NCBI GenBank assembly: GCA_934489015.1
Contig: CAKSSN010000013.1
Span: 15,305 to 79,304 of the forward strand
Length of the DNA: 64,000 bases
Source of the DNA: an uncultured Clostridia bacterium
Lineage (GTDB): Bacteria; Bacillota; Clostridia; UBA1381
Direction of reading: 5' to 3'
Below the pieces are notes generated by a model. It did not search any database, was not told the origin of the DNA, and saw only the letters and a list, made by a program, of their open reading frames with translations. The translations under genes were made by a program, and so were the position numbers. Every line of letters begins with the position of its first letter. Positions within the stretch are counted from its first letter, which is position 1. This document shows, one piece after another, positions 46,001 through 54,279 of the stretch.

Positions 46001-47040
46001 CGATAACAAAATGGACGGAGCCCGATGCCGCAGCGGCAAATTCGGCGTCGGAGATTTCGTTTGATTTATCCTCAGCGGAATTTAAGGGACTTTCTCAGGC
46101 AAAAATTGCACTGATAGATTATGCCGGAAACACATATCTTTCGGATTACTATTCTCTTTCGGGCGCGTCAATCATATATCCGCAGTCCGTAACGCTTGAC
46201 AGGTCGTCACTTATATTGAGCGAGGGCGAGAGTGTACAGCTTTCTTCTGAGGTTTTGCCGAAAAACGCATCAAACAGATCTGTTACCTGGAAAACGTCAA
46301 ATGATGATGTGGCAGAGGTGTCACAAAGCGGAGCGGTTAAAGCAAAGAAAGCCGGAAGCGCGGCGATTACCGCCGAAACGGTAAACGGATTAAAGGCAAG
46401 CTGCGAGATAACGGTAAACGCAAAAGCGGAGGAAGCGCTTCCCGTCACGGCGGCGGTTTCGGCAAAAAGGAATACCTTTGCCGGAGATATAATACCGTTT
46501 GTATTTCAGATGGGAAACATGAAGACAGTTGCAACGGTTTCATTCACCTTTGAAAAGGATGATGCTCTTAAATATGCGGCTTTGGTCGGCAAGAACGGAT
46601 TTACGCCGCTCGGAATTAAATGGAATGATGATAACACAGCGACAATAGCTCTGTCATATCTGCAAAACGGAGCCGGCGGAAGCGTGACAAAAACAGAGCT
46701 TTCGGATATTGCCGAAGTTCGGTTTAAAGAAATTCTTAGTGATATTTCGGTAGGCTTAAGACTTATTGACGTTTCCGCAGCAGGATATGACGAAAACGGT
46801 AAGGCGGTTTACTTCACAACAAAAATTACCGCCGCAAGCGCAAATACAGCCGTAAGCAGTAAGCCGAGCTGCGATGTGAACGGCGACGGCGTAATTGATT
46901 TGCTTGATATTACATATTGTCAGAAATATTACCGAATGGGCGAAGGCTCGTCCGACTGGAATGATTTTAAACACTGTGATCTTGACGGCAGCGGCCTGAT
47001 TGATGTGCAGGATTTAATAATTATTCTGAAAGCAATGTAA
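43066..47040 (+). CDS. Large secreted subtilisin-type (S8) protease with Big_2, cohesin-like and dockerin modules
   Basis: The 1324-residue product has a signal peptide (residues 1-27) and an I9-type propeptide (about 45-150). The S8 catalytic domain has Asp183 (AILDTGLDLSHPAF), His250 (NSHGTHVAGIVS) and Ser575 (GTSMASPHMAGAA), with a PA domain inserted at about 400-500, as in lactocepin and C5a peptidases. Fn3-like domains, a Big_2 domain (from 1041), a cohesin-like sandwich (about 1130-1260) and a C-terminal dockerin (from about 1267: DVNGDGVIDLLDITYCQ, DLDGSGLIDVQDL) follow. All catalytic residues are present. It should degrade proteins outside the cell. The dockerin predicts attachment to a cohesin, probably on the SLH anchor. 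AAGGA precedes the ATG. Confidence 0.95.
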   Translation: MNNKFLKRITSAFVSACLLISGSAVFADENDLFAVPSSQVKASESENVRIIVELEDAPLLSYGEKIGTYSSVSDFLASNDARSAEQNLEQSRKAVKKALVKSGMDFTVKCEYSAVMNGLAIEADISDLEAIKETDGVKDAFVAQFYKLPEQSAAYSGGGAIGADIVGEELGFTGKNSAVAILDTGLDLSHPAFASVNSPKYSKDDIESIIKNNKMTIGKLNVSAVYKNDKIPYAYDYADVDTNVSGGNSHGTHVAGIVSANSGGVVSGVAPDAQLFIMKVFGDSTGGAYDNDILAALDDSVKFGVDCINMSLGSTAGFSESAYKSMREVYNRVKNSGIALYCAAGNEYSSAYGNAAGNDLPKASEPDNGTVAAPSTYEAALSVASMNNTETTSVYLLANGRKIRYNDPSENADGQLVSLSGTFEYVDCGIGAAADFSDKSLRGKIAVIRRAGEENGEILTFSQKEANAAKAGAIAAIIYDNVTGELINMSTDNKIPCVFISKADGEYLCAQTDKRLSVDEDYVDSFKDSYSGKMSDFSSWGVTPDLKLKPEITAPGGDIYSTLPNGLYGNMSGTSMASPHMAGAAAVMQQYILENRDGLNMTAAERTSLSNALMMSTAVPVRDENNVVYSPRKQGAGLVQIQNAVKANAFLLNTDNGRLKAELGYNEDGIYSFAFKAVSMSKETMQYKPSVTVITEDTVTEGGTVYMAQRARELSGDEVIVNTAKKITLDANGETEINVKIELTEKGKENLKKDFPNGIYIEGYVTLNPLQSGEVTLFYPFMGFFGDWQALSIFDSDIYDGKTASICETQIGQFRNSDGGGYILGHNYYVDGSEEYNAEKIAIKGNESGKNVTAAVSLLRNADKLTFSVDDFDGNTVYSESLSKVSKTYHSSEGFYTPMAAKGWEPFDTWNTPLDDGSYVYKITVSFGGREETKSFPIVIDSVAPEVISSRIEGASWIVTVHDNHYIQGVCATADGNTPITKWTEPDAAAANSASEISFDLSSAEFKGLSQAKIALIDYAGNTYLSDYYSLSGASIIYPQSVTLDRSSLILSEGESVQLSSEVLPKNASNRSVTWKTSNDDVAEVSQSGAVKAKKAGSAAITAETVNGLKASCEITVNAKAEEALPVTAAVSAKRNTFAGDIIPFVFQMGNMKTVATVSFTFEKDDALKYAALVGKNGFTPLGIKWNDDNTATIALSYLQNGAGGSVTKTELSDIAEVRFKEILSDISVGLRLIDVSAAGYDENGKAVYFTTKITAASANTAVSSKPSCDVNGDGVIDLLDITYCQKYYRMGEGSSDWNDFKHCDLDGSGLIDVQDLIIILKAM

Positions 47041-47050
47041 TTTGGTTTTT

Positions 47051-47085
47051 AAGGGCATATCGCTGAAAAAGAGCGGTATGCCCTT
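47051..47085 (+). terminator. Intrinsic terminator after the protease gene
   Basis: AAGGGCATA-TCGCT pairs with AGCG-G-TATGCCCTT around GAAAAAG, followed by TTGTTGCTTT. The rest of 47086-47295 shows no gene. Confidence 0.6.
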
Positions 47086-47295
47086 GTTGCTTTGAAATAA
47101 ATATAATATTGGCATATAATCCTTAATGCTCCGCAAAATTTTAATTGTGCATAGCGACGAATTTTACAAAATAATACTTTGGAATGATGACAAAGCACGA
47201 ATTATGTGATATAATTTAAATAAATTCATGTGATTTTTAAGAAAAACTATGAAAAACTATGCTTGTAAAATATATTGAGGATCGGGGGTTTTGGA

Positions 47296-48024
47296 ATGAA
47301 AATTGCAATATGCGACGATCGGATAAGCGAGCTTGAAAATATAAAGCAGATTGTGTCGGAATATGCGGCAGTGCATCCGGAGCTGTTTGTTACGGTTACC
47401 TGCTTCTTAAATCCTCTTGATATGCTTGAGGATATGAGCAAAAACGGCGTTCCCGACATTGCGCTTCTTGACATTTGTATGCCGGGCATTCTGGGGACCG
47501 AAATTGCAAAAGAAATTCAAAGCAGCGGCGAGGATAATACAGATATAATTTTTCTGACGACAAGTCACGATTTTGCCGTTGAAGCGTTTGCGCTGCACGT
47601 AAATGACTATCTGACAAAGCCGTTTACAAAGGAAAGGCTGACCGACACGCTTGACAGAATAATCGAAAAAAGAAACAAACGCATATTTGTGCCTGTGGTG
47701 TGCGGAAGGGAAATTCACCGCGTTGATTTATATCAGGTTATGTATATGGAATCGAAAAATCATAACGTTGAAATATTTTTAAAATCGGGAAAAAGTATCA
47801 AAACACATACGCCTCTTGCCGACATGAAAAGCCTGTTTAAAGATGTTAAAGGCTTTATATCGGTGGGAGCGTCATATGTTGTAAACCTCAGATGTGTGCA
47901 AAGCGTTCTTCAAACAGAGCTTATTATGATAAACGGACAAAATATACCTGTTCCGAGAAGACTCCGAAACGATGTTAAGGAGCAATACTTTGATTTTTAC
48001 CGCGAGGAGGCAATGAAAAAATGA
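47296..48024 (+). CDS. LytTR-family response regulator (AgrA/VirR type)
   Basis: The start chosen is the ATG at 47296. The 242-residue product has a receiver domain (residues 1-120: MKIAICDDRISELENIKQIV, phospho-acceptor Asp in DIALLDICMPG, Lys in DYLTKPFTKERL) and a LytTR DNA-binding domain (about 135-240: VDLYQVMYMESKNHNVEIF, then ISVGASYVVNLRCVQSV). Such regulators bind paired direct repeats upstream of target promoters and act with GHKL-type sensor kinases. The kinase gene follows with a four-base overlap. The surface-protein cluster just upstream is an obvious candidate target, but that is inference. Confidence 0.93.
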   Translation: MKIAICDDRISELENIKQIVSEYAAVHPELFVTVTCFLNPLDMLEDMSKNGVPDIALLDICMPGILGTEIAKEIQSSGEDNTDIIFLTTSHDFAVEAFALHVNDYLTKPFTKERLTDTLDRIIEKRNKRIFVPVVCGREIHRVDLYQVMYMESKNHNVEIFLKSGKSIKTHTPLADMKSLFKDVKGFISVGASYVVNLRCVQSVLQTELIMINGQNIPVPRRLRNDVKEQYFDFYREEAMKK

Positions 48025-49292
48025 TACATATATTTGCGGCTATGGCTTTGCTCGGAATTTCGCATCTGATTTCGTTTTGGGCGATGACGGAGCTTAAATA
48101 TTCCATGCGAAAAACAGCGTCGGTTTATCTGACATTTTTTGTAACGTTTGTGTGTTTGATAATGCTGTTTTATGCAAAGCTCGGCGACACTCCCGGCTAT
48201 TATGCGACAGCATTTACAAGTACGATTATTGTGGCATTTTTTGTTTTTATACTGACCTCTGCCGACTCGCTGTGTAAAAAGATTTTCCTTTTCATCAGTT
48301 ATGCGAATGTGTTCAGCATGTTCGTGTGTATTTCGCTTATAATATGCAGCGTGTTTTTAAAAGGAGCGCCCGAAATAGTTATATATTATGCGAGAAACAT
48401 TATAAGAACGGTTTTGTTTATCCCGGTGACCTTCATATATATACGCTTTTTGCGTCCTTCTGTAAGAGCCGTTTCCGGCAAACGCAGAAAAACATGGTAT
48501 TCCATATCGGTTGTTTCGGCTTTATTTCTTATAATTTTTGCAATGTTTTTGGTGATATTCAATGCCGAATACAAAATTATAAACAGGTATATTCCGCTTT
48601 TTACGGTTTCGGTTTTAATTTATATATCTATTTTATGGGTTATTTTCGGAACAATCAAATCCATGATAGCCGAAAGCAACACCGAACTTATCAACCAAAA
48701 TGTAGCCTATCTGCAAGGACAGCTTAAAACCGCAAGGGAAAATGAGCTGTCGGCAAAAACTATTCGTCATGATTTCAGACATCATAATCAAAACCTTGAA
48801 GCTATGCTGAAAAAAGGCGAAATTCGGGAGGCTCTCGACTATCTAAAGCAATATAACGACAGTCTGGACGCAGCAAAGCTGAACGATTTCTGCCCGAATA
48901 TTACGGTGAACGCCATTTTAAACAGCTTTTGCGCAAAGGCACAAAAAAACGGAATTTCCGTTTCCGTTGAAGCGGACACAAAAGAAAATACGGCAATATC
49001 CGATATGGATTTTGTTGCCGTTTTGTCAAATCTTTTGGAAAACGCCGTAAACGGCTGCATTGAATGTAAATCGGACGGTGAGATAAAGGTTAATATCCGA
49101 ACGGTTGCCGATAAAACCGTGATTGTATGTTCTAATCCCTGCATACACGATATTATCATAGAAAACAATATGATTAAAAATCGCGGCATCGGAATAGCCG
49201 GTATGCTTTCGGCAATACGCAAATATGACGGTGATATTAAATACAGCTATGATAACGGGATATTATCCGTTTGCATTATATTAAATTCTTAA
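48021..49292 (+). CDS. GHKL-type sensor histidine kinase (AgrC-like)
   Basis: The 423-residue product has six or so transmembrane helices in residues 1-215, then a coiled coil and the phospho-acceptor motif TIRHDFRHHNQNLEAML (His near 249-251). The GHKL ATPase domain shows the N box LSNLLENAVNGCIE and a glycine region NRGIGIAGMLSAIRKYDGDI. The layout is that of AgrC-like peptide-sensing kinases. No agrD/agrB-like peptide and processing genes are visible nearby, so the ligand is unknown. The gene overlaps the regulator gene by four bases (ATGA). Confidence 0.92.
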   Translation: MIHIFAAMALLGISHLISFWAMTELKYSMRKTASVYLTFFVTFVCLIMLFYAKLGDTPGYYATAFTSTIIVAFFVFILTSADSLCKKIFLFISYANVFSMFVCISLIICSVFLKGAPEIVIYYARNIIRTVLFIPVTFIYIRFLRPSVRAVSGKRRKTWYSISVVSALFLIIFAMFLVIFNAEYKIINRYIPLFTVSVLIYISILWVIFGTIKSMIAESNTELINQNVAYLQGQLKTARENELSAKTIRHDFRHHNQNLEAMLKKGEIREALDYLKQYNDSLDAAKLNDFCPNITVNAILNSFCAKAQKNGISVSVEADTKENTAISDMDFVAVLSNLLENAVNGCIECKSDGEIKVNIRTVADKTVIVCSNPCIHDIIIENNMIKNRGIGIAGMLSAIRKYDGDIKYSYDNGILSVCIILNS

Positions 49293-49339
49293 AATTCAGG
49301 CTATTTGTCAATTGGCGCAATTGCTGAAAATACATTGTG

Positions 49340-49390
49340 TAAAAGTGCTGTTTTAGGTTAATGATTTTTCATGATCGGCAGCACTTTTTT
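49340..49390 (+). terminator. Intrinsic terminator after the kinase gene
   Basis: AAAAGTGCTG at 49340-49349 pairs with CAGCACTTTT at about 49379-49388, followed by TT. It overlaps the end of the pnuC-like fragment on the other strand. Confidence 0.55.
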
Positions 49391-49649
49391 GTGCCGAATT
49401 TGCATTATCGGCCTTTTGGCGTTCTTTCATTTTCCGCCAGCTTAAAAATCCGTATATGTCATTGATAAGAAATGCAGCAAAGCAAACCACAACCGAAATA
49501 TAGTGCGCATCCGTAATACTTGCCAAAACCCACAGAACAATCAATACAACGTCATTTGCCGCATACCCCAACGCATAGAACGGACTTCTCCTAAAGGTGA
49601 GATAGACTGCAACAAAGCTCGTCGTTATGACGGTGCGGACGGACGGCAA
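49353..49649 (-). pseudogene. C-terminal fragment of a PnuC-like nicotinamide riboside transporter
   Basis: The 98-residue frame reads AVYLTFRRSPFYALGYAAND, then VVLIVLWVLASITD and INDIYGFLSWRKMKERQ. This resembles the last helices and the conserved N-D-I-Y-G-F-x-x-W end of clostridial PnuC proteins. The first half of the transporter is missing and the apparent ATG/TTG start is internal, so it is read as a remnant. Upstream sequence in the other frames does not look like PnuC. Confidence 0.45.
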
Positions 49650-49960
49650 AAAAATTCACTGTCATCACAGAGCTTTTCAAGAGCAAGGTCGGTATACTGA
49701 TATATTCCGTCCAGGTGCTCAAACCATATTTCTCCGCCGCCATAATACAGCACAAACGATTTTTTGCGAAATCCGGGTATCTCACGACTGCAACCGGGCT
49801 CGGTTGTATTTTTAGCTCTCACTTTAAAGGCTTCGCAAATTTTTTTGTTCTTTTCATAAAAACATCACATCTTACCTCTATCGCTTCATTTTCCGTCTCA
49901 ACGTCATAAAGCCTGCAAAATCTATAGGCAATAAACCGCTGTTATTTCAAAATCATCAGA
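49650..49960 (-). pseudogene. Frameshifted remnant of an unidentified gene
   Basis: Three pieces in successive frames read as one protein-like sequence: LSDDFEITAVYC, then RFCRLYDVETENEAIEVRCD, then CREIPGFRKKSFVLYY-like codons ending FEHLDGIYQYTDLALEKLCD. Two frameshifts and a stop break it. It lies just downstream of an orphan TetR-type promoter (49994-50022). I do not recognise the family. Confidence 0.4.
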
Positions 49961-49993
49961 CAACACTCTCTCACTATTATAAACCACATCTAT

Positions 49994-50022
49994 ATTATAA
50001 CTACCGAACGTTAGGTTGTCAA
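49994..50022 (-). promoter_or_regulatory. Orphan promoter with TetR-type operator
   Basis: On the minus strand TTGACA (50017-50022) and TATAAT (49994-49999) are 17 bases apart. The spacer ACCTAACGTTCGGTAGT is nearly the operator of the TetR gene at 19891. Only decayed genes lie downstream. Confidence 0.6.
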
Positions 50023-50179
50023 TATTGTTTCGTGTTTTTTTTGTGAAAATGACGAAATGCAATACTCCTTAGCTGCATTATTTATAAACCATGCCATATC
50101 ACTTCTATAGCCGAAAGAAAGTAATTTTGACGAAGATTGCGGAGAAAAATCAGCATATTGATGAAATTTTAAAAATTAC

Positions 50180-50208
50180 TTGAAGTAATTATTAATATAT
50201 GATATAAT
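50180..50208 (+). promoter_or_regulatory. Probable sigma-A promoter of the symporter gene
   Basis: TTGAAG (50180-50185) and TATAAT (50203-50208) are 17 bases apart, leaving a leader of about 105 bases before the ATG at 50320. I saw no known riboswitch fold in it. Confidence 0.65.
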
Positions 50209-50319
50209 AAATTTTATCGGATATTATAATTGCGTTAATTTGAATTATAAATGTCAAAGGATAAAGCTGCAATTTAAAAATCACAAACCGAAAAAACAAT
50301 TTTTAAGGAGTATTTTATT

Positions 50320-51660
50320 ATGGAACGTGAAAAGCTTGGATCAAGACTGGGATTTATTTTTCTGTCTGCCGGATGTGCAATCGGGTGCGGTAATGTGTGG
50401 AAATTCCCATGGATGTGCGGACAATACGGCGGAGGCGTATTTGTTTTGATTTATCTTTTATGCCTTATTGTTTTGGGACTGCCCGTTATGACAATGGAAT
50501 TTGCGCTCGGACGTGCGTCACAGGCAAGCCCTGTCAGAATGTACAGAAAGCTTGAAAGGCCGGGTACAAAATGGCATATTCACGGATATATTGCGCTTGC
50601 CGGAAACGTTTGCCTTATGGCGTTTTACACGGTTGTGTGCGGCTGGATGATTAATTATTTTGTGAAATTTCTTACCGGTGCAAATGCGGATATAGGCTTT
50701 GCATCAATGATTACAAATCCGGCATTGAACATAAAATATCTTGCAGTTACAGTGATTATAGGTTTCGGCGTGCTTTGTTTTAATTTGCAGGGCGGACTTG
50801 AGCGCGTAACGAAATACATGATGCTTATTCTTTTCTTCCTTATGATAGTTTTGGCAGTTCACGGCGGAATGCTTTCGGGAGCTAAAGAGGGACTTAAGTT
50901 TTATCTTGTTCCCGATTTTTCAAAAATAAACGGAAGCGTTATAGTAGGTGCTATGAATCAGGCGTTTTTCACGCTCAGTCTCGGTATAGGAACAATGGCG
51001 ATTTTCGGAAGCTATATAGACAAAAAGCATTCGCTTCTCGGCGAATCGCTTAACGTTGTTCTTCTCGACACCTTTGTTGCGGTTGTTTCGGGGCTTATAT
51101 TATTTCCTGCCTGCTTTACGTTTAACGTTGAGGTAAATGCCGGACCGAGCCTTTTGTTTGATACTATGGCGTCTGTATTTAACAATATGTCAGGCGGCAG
51201 ATGGTGGGGAACGCTCTTTTTCATGTTTATGGTATTCGCGGCGCTTTCAACCGTGCTTGCCGTATTTGAAAATATTCTTGCCTGCATAAGAGAAATGACC
51301 GGCTGGAGCAGACCTAAGGGCTGCATTGTATGCGGAATAGGTATTTTTATTATTTCTATAACAACGGCTCTCGGCTACAGCACGTTTTCGTCGTTTGTTC
51401 CGTTTGCCGAAGGCAGCGCATGGCTTGATTTCTGGGATTTCATAGTAAGCACAAATCTTCTGCCGCTCGGCTCTCTCGTTATTGCCGTTTTCTGCTGCAA
51501 TAAGCGGTACGGCTGGGGCTGGCAGGCGTTTATGGCAGAAGCTAACGAGGGAAAAGGGCTTAAGGTGAAAAACTGGATGAAGCCTGTGTTTACATATGTT
51601 GTTCCGGCGGTTATAGTTTTTCTGTACATATACGGTATGGTAACGTTTAACTGGCGCTGA
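50320..51660 (+). CDS. Sodium-dependent transporter, neurotransmitter:sodium symporter (SNF/NSS) family
   Basis: The 446-residue protein has 11 to 12 transmembrane helices. It opens with the NSS signature in helix 1: GSRLGFIFLSAGCAIGCGNV followed by WKFPWMCGQYGGGVF, which forms the sodium and substrate sites in LeuT. Bacterial members usually co-transport amino acids or related amines with Na+. The length is typical for the 11-helix bacterial subgroup. The ATG follows AAGGAG. A clear promoter precedes it, so it may be a single-gene unit followed by the pseudouridine synthase gene. Confidence 0.93.
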   Translation: MEREKLGSRLGFIFLSAGCAIGCGNVWKFPWMCGQYGGGVFVLIYLLCLIVLGLPVMTMEFALGRASQASPVRMYRKLERPGTKWHIHGYIALAGNVCLMAFYTVVCGWMINYFVKFLTGANADIGFASMITNPALNIKYLAVTVIIGFGVLCFNLQGGLERVTKYMMLILFFLMIVLAVHGGMLSGAKEGLKFYLVPDFSKINGSVIVGAMNQAFFTLSLGIGTMAIFGSYIDKKHSLLGESLNVVLLDTFVAVVSGLILFPACFTFNVEVNAGPSLLFDTMASVFNNMSGGRWWGTLFFMFMVFAALSTVLAVFENILACIREMTGWSRPKGCIVCGIGIFIISITTALGYSTFSSFVPFAEGSAWLDFWDFIVSTNLLPLGSLVIAVFCCNKRYGWGWQAFMAEANEGKGLKVKNWMKPVFTYVVPAVIVFLYIYGMVTFNWR

Positions 51661-51707
51661 TAAAAAAACGGACGTATAATATTTAAGGCTTTTGGGAGGT
51701 AATGTCA

Positions 51708-52427
51708 TTGGGAGAGATTGTACGGCTTCAAAAATATATTTCCATGTGCGGAGAGGCTTCAAGGCGTGAGGCGGAAAGGCTGATTGCTGAGGGCAGAGTT
51801 TCGGTAAACGGAGAAAAGGTTTCGCAGATGGGGGTAAAGGTCGAAATAGGCTCTGACAGAGTCACCGTTTCGGGAAAAGAAATAAAGCCTGCCGCTAAAA
51901 AGTATTATATCATGCTTAATAAGCCGGCAGGATATGTTACAACGGTTAAGGATCAGTTTGAACGTCCTGCCGTAACCGATCTTGTTAAAAACGATATAAA
52001 TGCAAGGCTTGTTCCGGTCGGGAGGCTCGATTTTGAAACGGAGGGGCTTCTCCTTATGACAAATGACGGCGAATTTGTAAACCGCGTTACGCATCCGCGT
52101 TATAATGTCGGGAAAACATATTATGCAGAGGTCAGCGGAGGACTTAATATAAAAAATCTTGCAAGGCTCAGAAAGGGCGTCAAAATAGACGATTATATTA
52201 CGAGCCCGTGCGAAATAGAGGTTTTGGACGCGCATAAGGGAACAACATTTGTTAATATTACAATTCATGAGGGCAGAAACAGACAGGTCAGAAAAATGTT
52301 TGAGGCTATCGGGTGCAGGGTTGACTATTTAAGGCGCATAAAAATCGGCACGGTAGAGCTCGGTAATCTGCCGCTTGGAAGATGGCGCTATCTTACAAGC
52401 CATGAAATAAATTATCTGATGAAATAA
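51708..52427 (+). CDS. rRNA pseudouridine synthase (RluB/RsuA family)
   Basis: The start chosen is a TTG at 51708, eight bases after GGAGG; an ATG at 51702 is only two bases from that site. The product has an N-terminal S4 RNA-binding domain (RLQKYISMCGEASRREAERL, then EGRVSVNG). The catalytic domain has the motif GRLDFETEGLLLMTNDGEF, whose aspartate attacks the uridine, and IHEGRNRQVRKMFEAIGCRV near the end. It isomerises a uridine of 23S rRNA, most likely in helix 90 as RluB does. Confidence 0.92.
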   Translation: MGEIVRLQKYISMCGEASRREAERLIAEGRVSVNGEKVSQMGVKVEIGSDRVTVSGKEIKPAAKKYYIMLNKPAGYVTTVKDQFERPAVTDLVKNDINARLVPVGRLDFETEGLLLMTNDGEFVNRVTHPRYNVGKTYYAEVSGGLNIKNLARLRKGVKIDDYITSPCEIEVLDAHKGTTFVNITIHEGRNRQVRKMFEAIGCRVDYLRRIKIGTVELGNLPLGRWRYLTSHEINYLMK

Positions 52428-52451
52428 GTTTTAGTAAAGGACTGAATAAAA

Positions 52452-53261
52452 ATGAAACTTGGATTTATAGGCTGCGGAAATATGGGCGGAGCAATACTCG
52501 GCGGTATAATAGGGCAGAGCTTTGAAAAGGCGGAGAATATAAAGGTATTTGATTTGGCAAAGGCTCATTTAAATGAGATTTGCGAAAAATTCGGCACAAT
52601 TGCTGCCGAAAGCGCTGAGGAAGCAGCAAAAAGCGATGTTGTGTTCCTTTGCGTAAAGCCGAACGCTTTAAAAGGCGTTTCGGAAAGCATTAAAGGATCA
52701 ATCGGCGGAGAAACGGTTGTAGTTTCAATTGCTGCCGGGGTAAAGCTCGATACGCTCGGAGAAATGCTTGGGAAAGATAAAAAAATTGTTCGCATTATGC
52801 CGAACATACCGGCGCTTTACGGCGAGGGCATGAGTGCAGTGTGCGCAAACTGCAATGTAACGAGCGAAGAGGAGCAATATATTTTAAACGCGTTTTCAAG
52901 CTTCGGCAGAGCGGAAAAGATTGACGAAAAGCTTATGGATACCGTAACGGCGGTAAGCGGCTCGTCGCCGGCTATGATTTTTATGCTTATAGAGGCTATG
53001 GCAGACAGCGCCGTTCAGGGCGGTATGGCAAGACGTCAGGCATATATTTTTGCCGCGCAGACAGTTCTCGGCAGTGCAAAAATGGCGCTTGAATCGCTTG
53101 GCGGCGGAGTTCTTCCGGCAGAGCTTAAAGATATGGTATGCTCGCCCGGCGGAACAACGATTGACGCAGTTGCCGCACTTGAAAATTTCGGTTTCAGAGG
53201 AAGCATTATTGAAGCGCTCAGGGTATGCAGAGAAAAGTCGGAGTCTATGTCGAAGAAATAA
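52452..53261 (+). CDS. proC: Pyrroline-5-carboxylate reductase
   Basis: The 269-residue product has an N-terminal Rossmann motif (MKLGFIGCGNMGGAILGGII), a central KIVRIMPNIPALYGEGMSAV and the C-terminal ProC signature DMVCSPGGTTIDAVAALENF. It reduces pyrroline-5-carboxylate to proline with NAD(P)H, the last step of proline synthesis. Length is normal. It is 24 bases downstream of the pseudouridine synthase gene. Confidence 0.95.
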   Translation: MKLGFIGCGNMGGAILGGIIGQSFEKAENIKVFDLAKAHLNEICEKFGTIAAESAEEAAKSDVVFLCVKPNALKGVSESIKGSIGGETVVVSIAAGVKLDTLGEMLGKDKKIVRIMPNIPALYGEGMSAVCANCNVTSEEEQYILNAFSSFGRAEKIDEKLMDTVTAVSGSSPAMIFMLIEAMADSAVQGGMARRQAYIFAAQTVLGSAKMALESLGGGVLPAELKDMVCSPGGTTIDAVAALENFGFRGSIIEALRVCREKSESMSKK

Positions 53262-53312
53262 GCATATTAAGGCTGCCGCAGCAGGCGGCCATAAGGATAA
53301 ACGGAGGTAAAT

Positions 53313-54122
53313 ATGAAATTCGGAATAAGAGCACATAACATCAAAGCGGCAGGGCTTAAGGATTTGTCCGCAAAATGCGCAGGACTCGGAATAGAAAATA
53401 TTCAGCTGGCGCTTGCAAAATCATTTCCCGATTTTAAGAGAGGGTCGTTTACACCGCTTTATGCAAGAAAAATAAGGGATGCTTTTTCGACAAACGGAAT
53501 TAGTGTGGCTGTTCTCGGCGCATATATAAATTGTATTCATCCGGACAAAGATGTGCGAAAAAGCGAGCTTGACTTTTTCAAGGAGCAGCTTAGGTTTGCA
53601 AAATTTATCGGCGCGGATATGGTAGGGCTTGAAACGTCGTCTATGGAAGGCGCGGATAAGGAATATGCATACGGCTGTGTTCTTGAAAGTATGAGGGAGC
53701 TTACGGAATATGCCGAAAAGCTCGGCGTTATGATAGGCGTTGAGGGCGTTTGGGCTCATGTTATAAACAGCCCCGATATGATGCGCCGCCTTACAGACGA
53801 TCTTAATTCTCCGAATGTCGGAGTTATATTCGATCCGGTAAATTACATAAACAGCGAAAATTATACCTGTCAGAGAGAAATTATAAAAAAGCATTTTGAG
53901 CTTTTGGGAGATATTACATATGCTGTACATATAAAGGATTTCAGTGTTTCGGACGGAAACGTATCAGATGCCGTGCCGGGTGAGGGCATATTTGATTTTG
54001 ACTGCCTTTTCAGCGAAATAAAGGCTTCAAAAAAGGAGATACCCATGCTTATGGAAACCGTTACGGAGGAAAGCTTTCCTCCGACGGCAAAACTTCTTGA
54101 GAAGCTTTATGAACATGCATGA
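53313..54122 (+). CDS. Sugar phosphate isomerase/epimerase-family TIM-barrel protein
   Basis: The 269-residue product matches the xylose isomerase-like/AP endonuclease 2 TIM-barrel superfamily. Candidate metal ligands include Glu in MVGLETSSMEG and IGVEGVWAHV, Asp and His in VGVIFDPVNYI and YAVHIKDFSV, and Glu in PMLMETVTEE. The superfamily includes epimerases, isomerases and dehydratases for sugars and inositols; the exact reaction cannot be read from sequence. GGAGG precedes the ATG. A weak hairpin (CGGCT/AGCCG, near 54147-54166) follows. Confidence 0.82.
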   Translation: MKFGIRAHNIKAAGLKDLSAKCAGLGIENIQLALAKSFPDFKRGSFTPLYARKIRDAFSTNGISVAVLGAYINCIHPDKDVRKSELDFFKEQLRFAKFIGADMVGLETSSMEGADKEYAYGCVLESMRELTEYAEKLGVMIGVEGVWAHVINSPDMMRRLTDDLNSPNVGVIFDPVNYINSENYTCQREIIKKHFELLGDITYAVHIKDFSVSDGNVSDAVPGEGIFDFDCLFSEIKASKKEIPMLMETVTEESFPPTAKLLEKLYEHA

Positions 54123-54279
54123 TAAACTTTTTTATATAAAGTTAATAAATAACGGCTTTTTAAAGAGCCGCAATATATAATCAAAAAACAAAATAAATTT
54201 TTTGACGAAAAAAGTATTGACATATTGCTTTTTTTAAAGTATTCTTAAAATTGAAAATAAAAAAATTGGGGGTAGAGAG

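Noticed and set aside
43066..47040. Whether the 1324-residue protease is an inactive homologue
   Set aside because: Asp183, His250 and Ser575 are all in intact motifs, so there is no sign of inactivation.
49625..49909. Rightward and leftward small frames in the 49.5-49.9 kb region as genes
   Set aside because: They are broken by frameshifts, lack ribosome binding sites and only make sense when pieces in different frames are joined; recorded as remnants.
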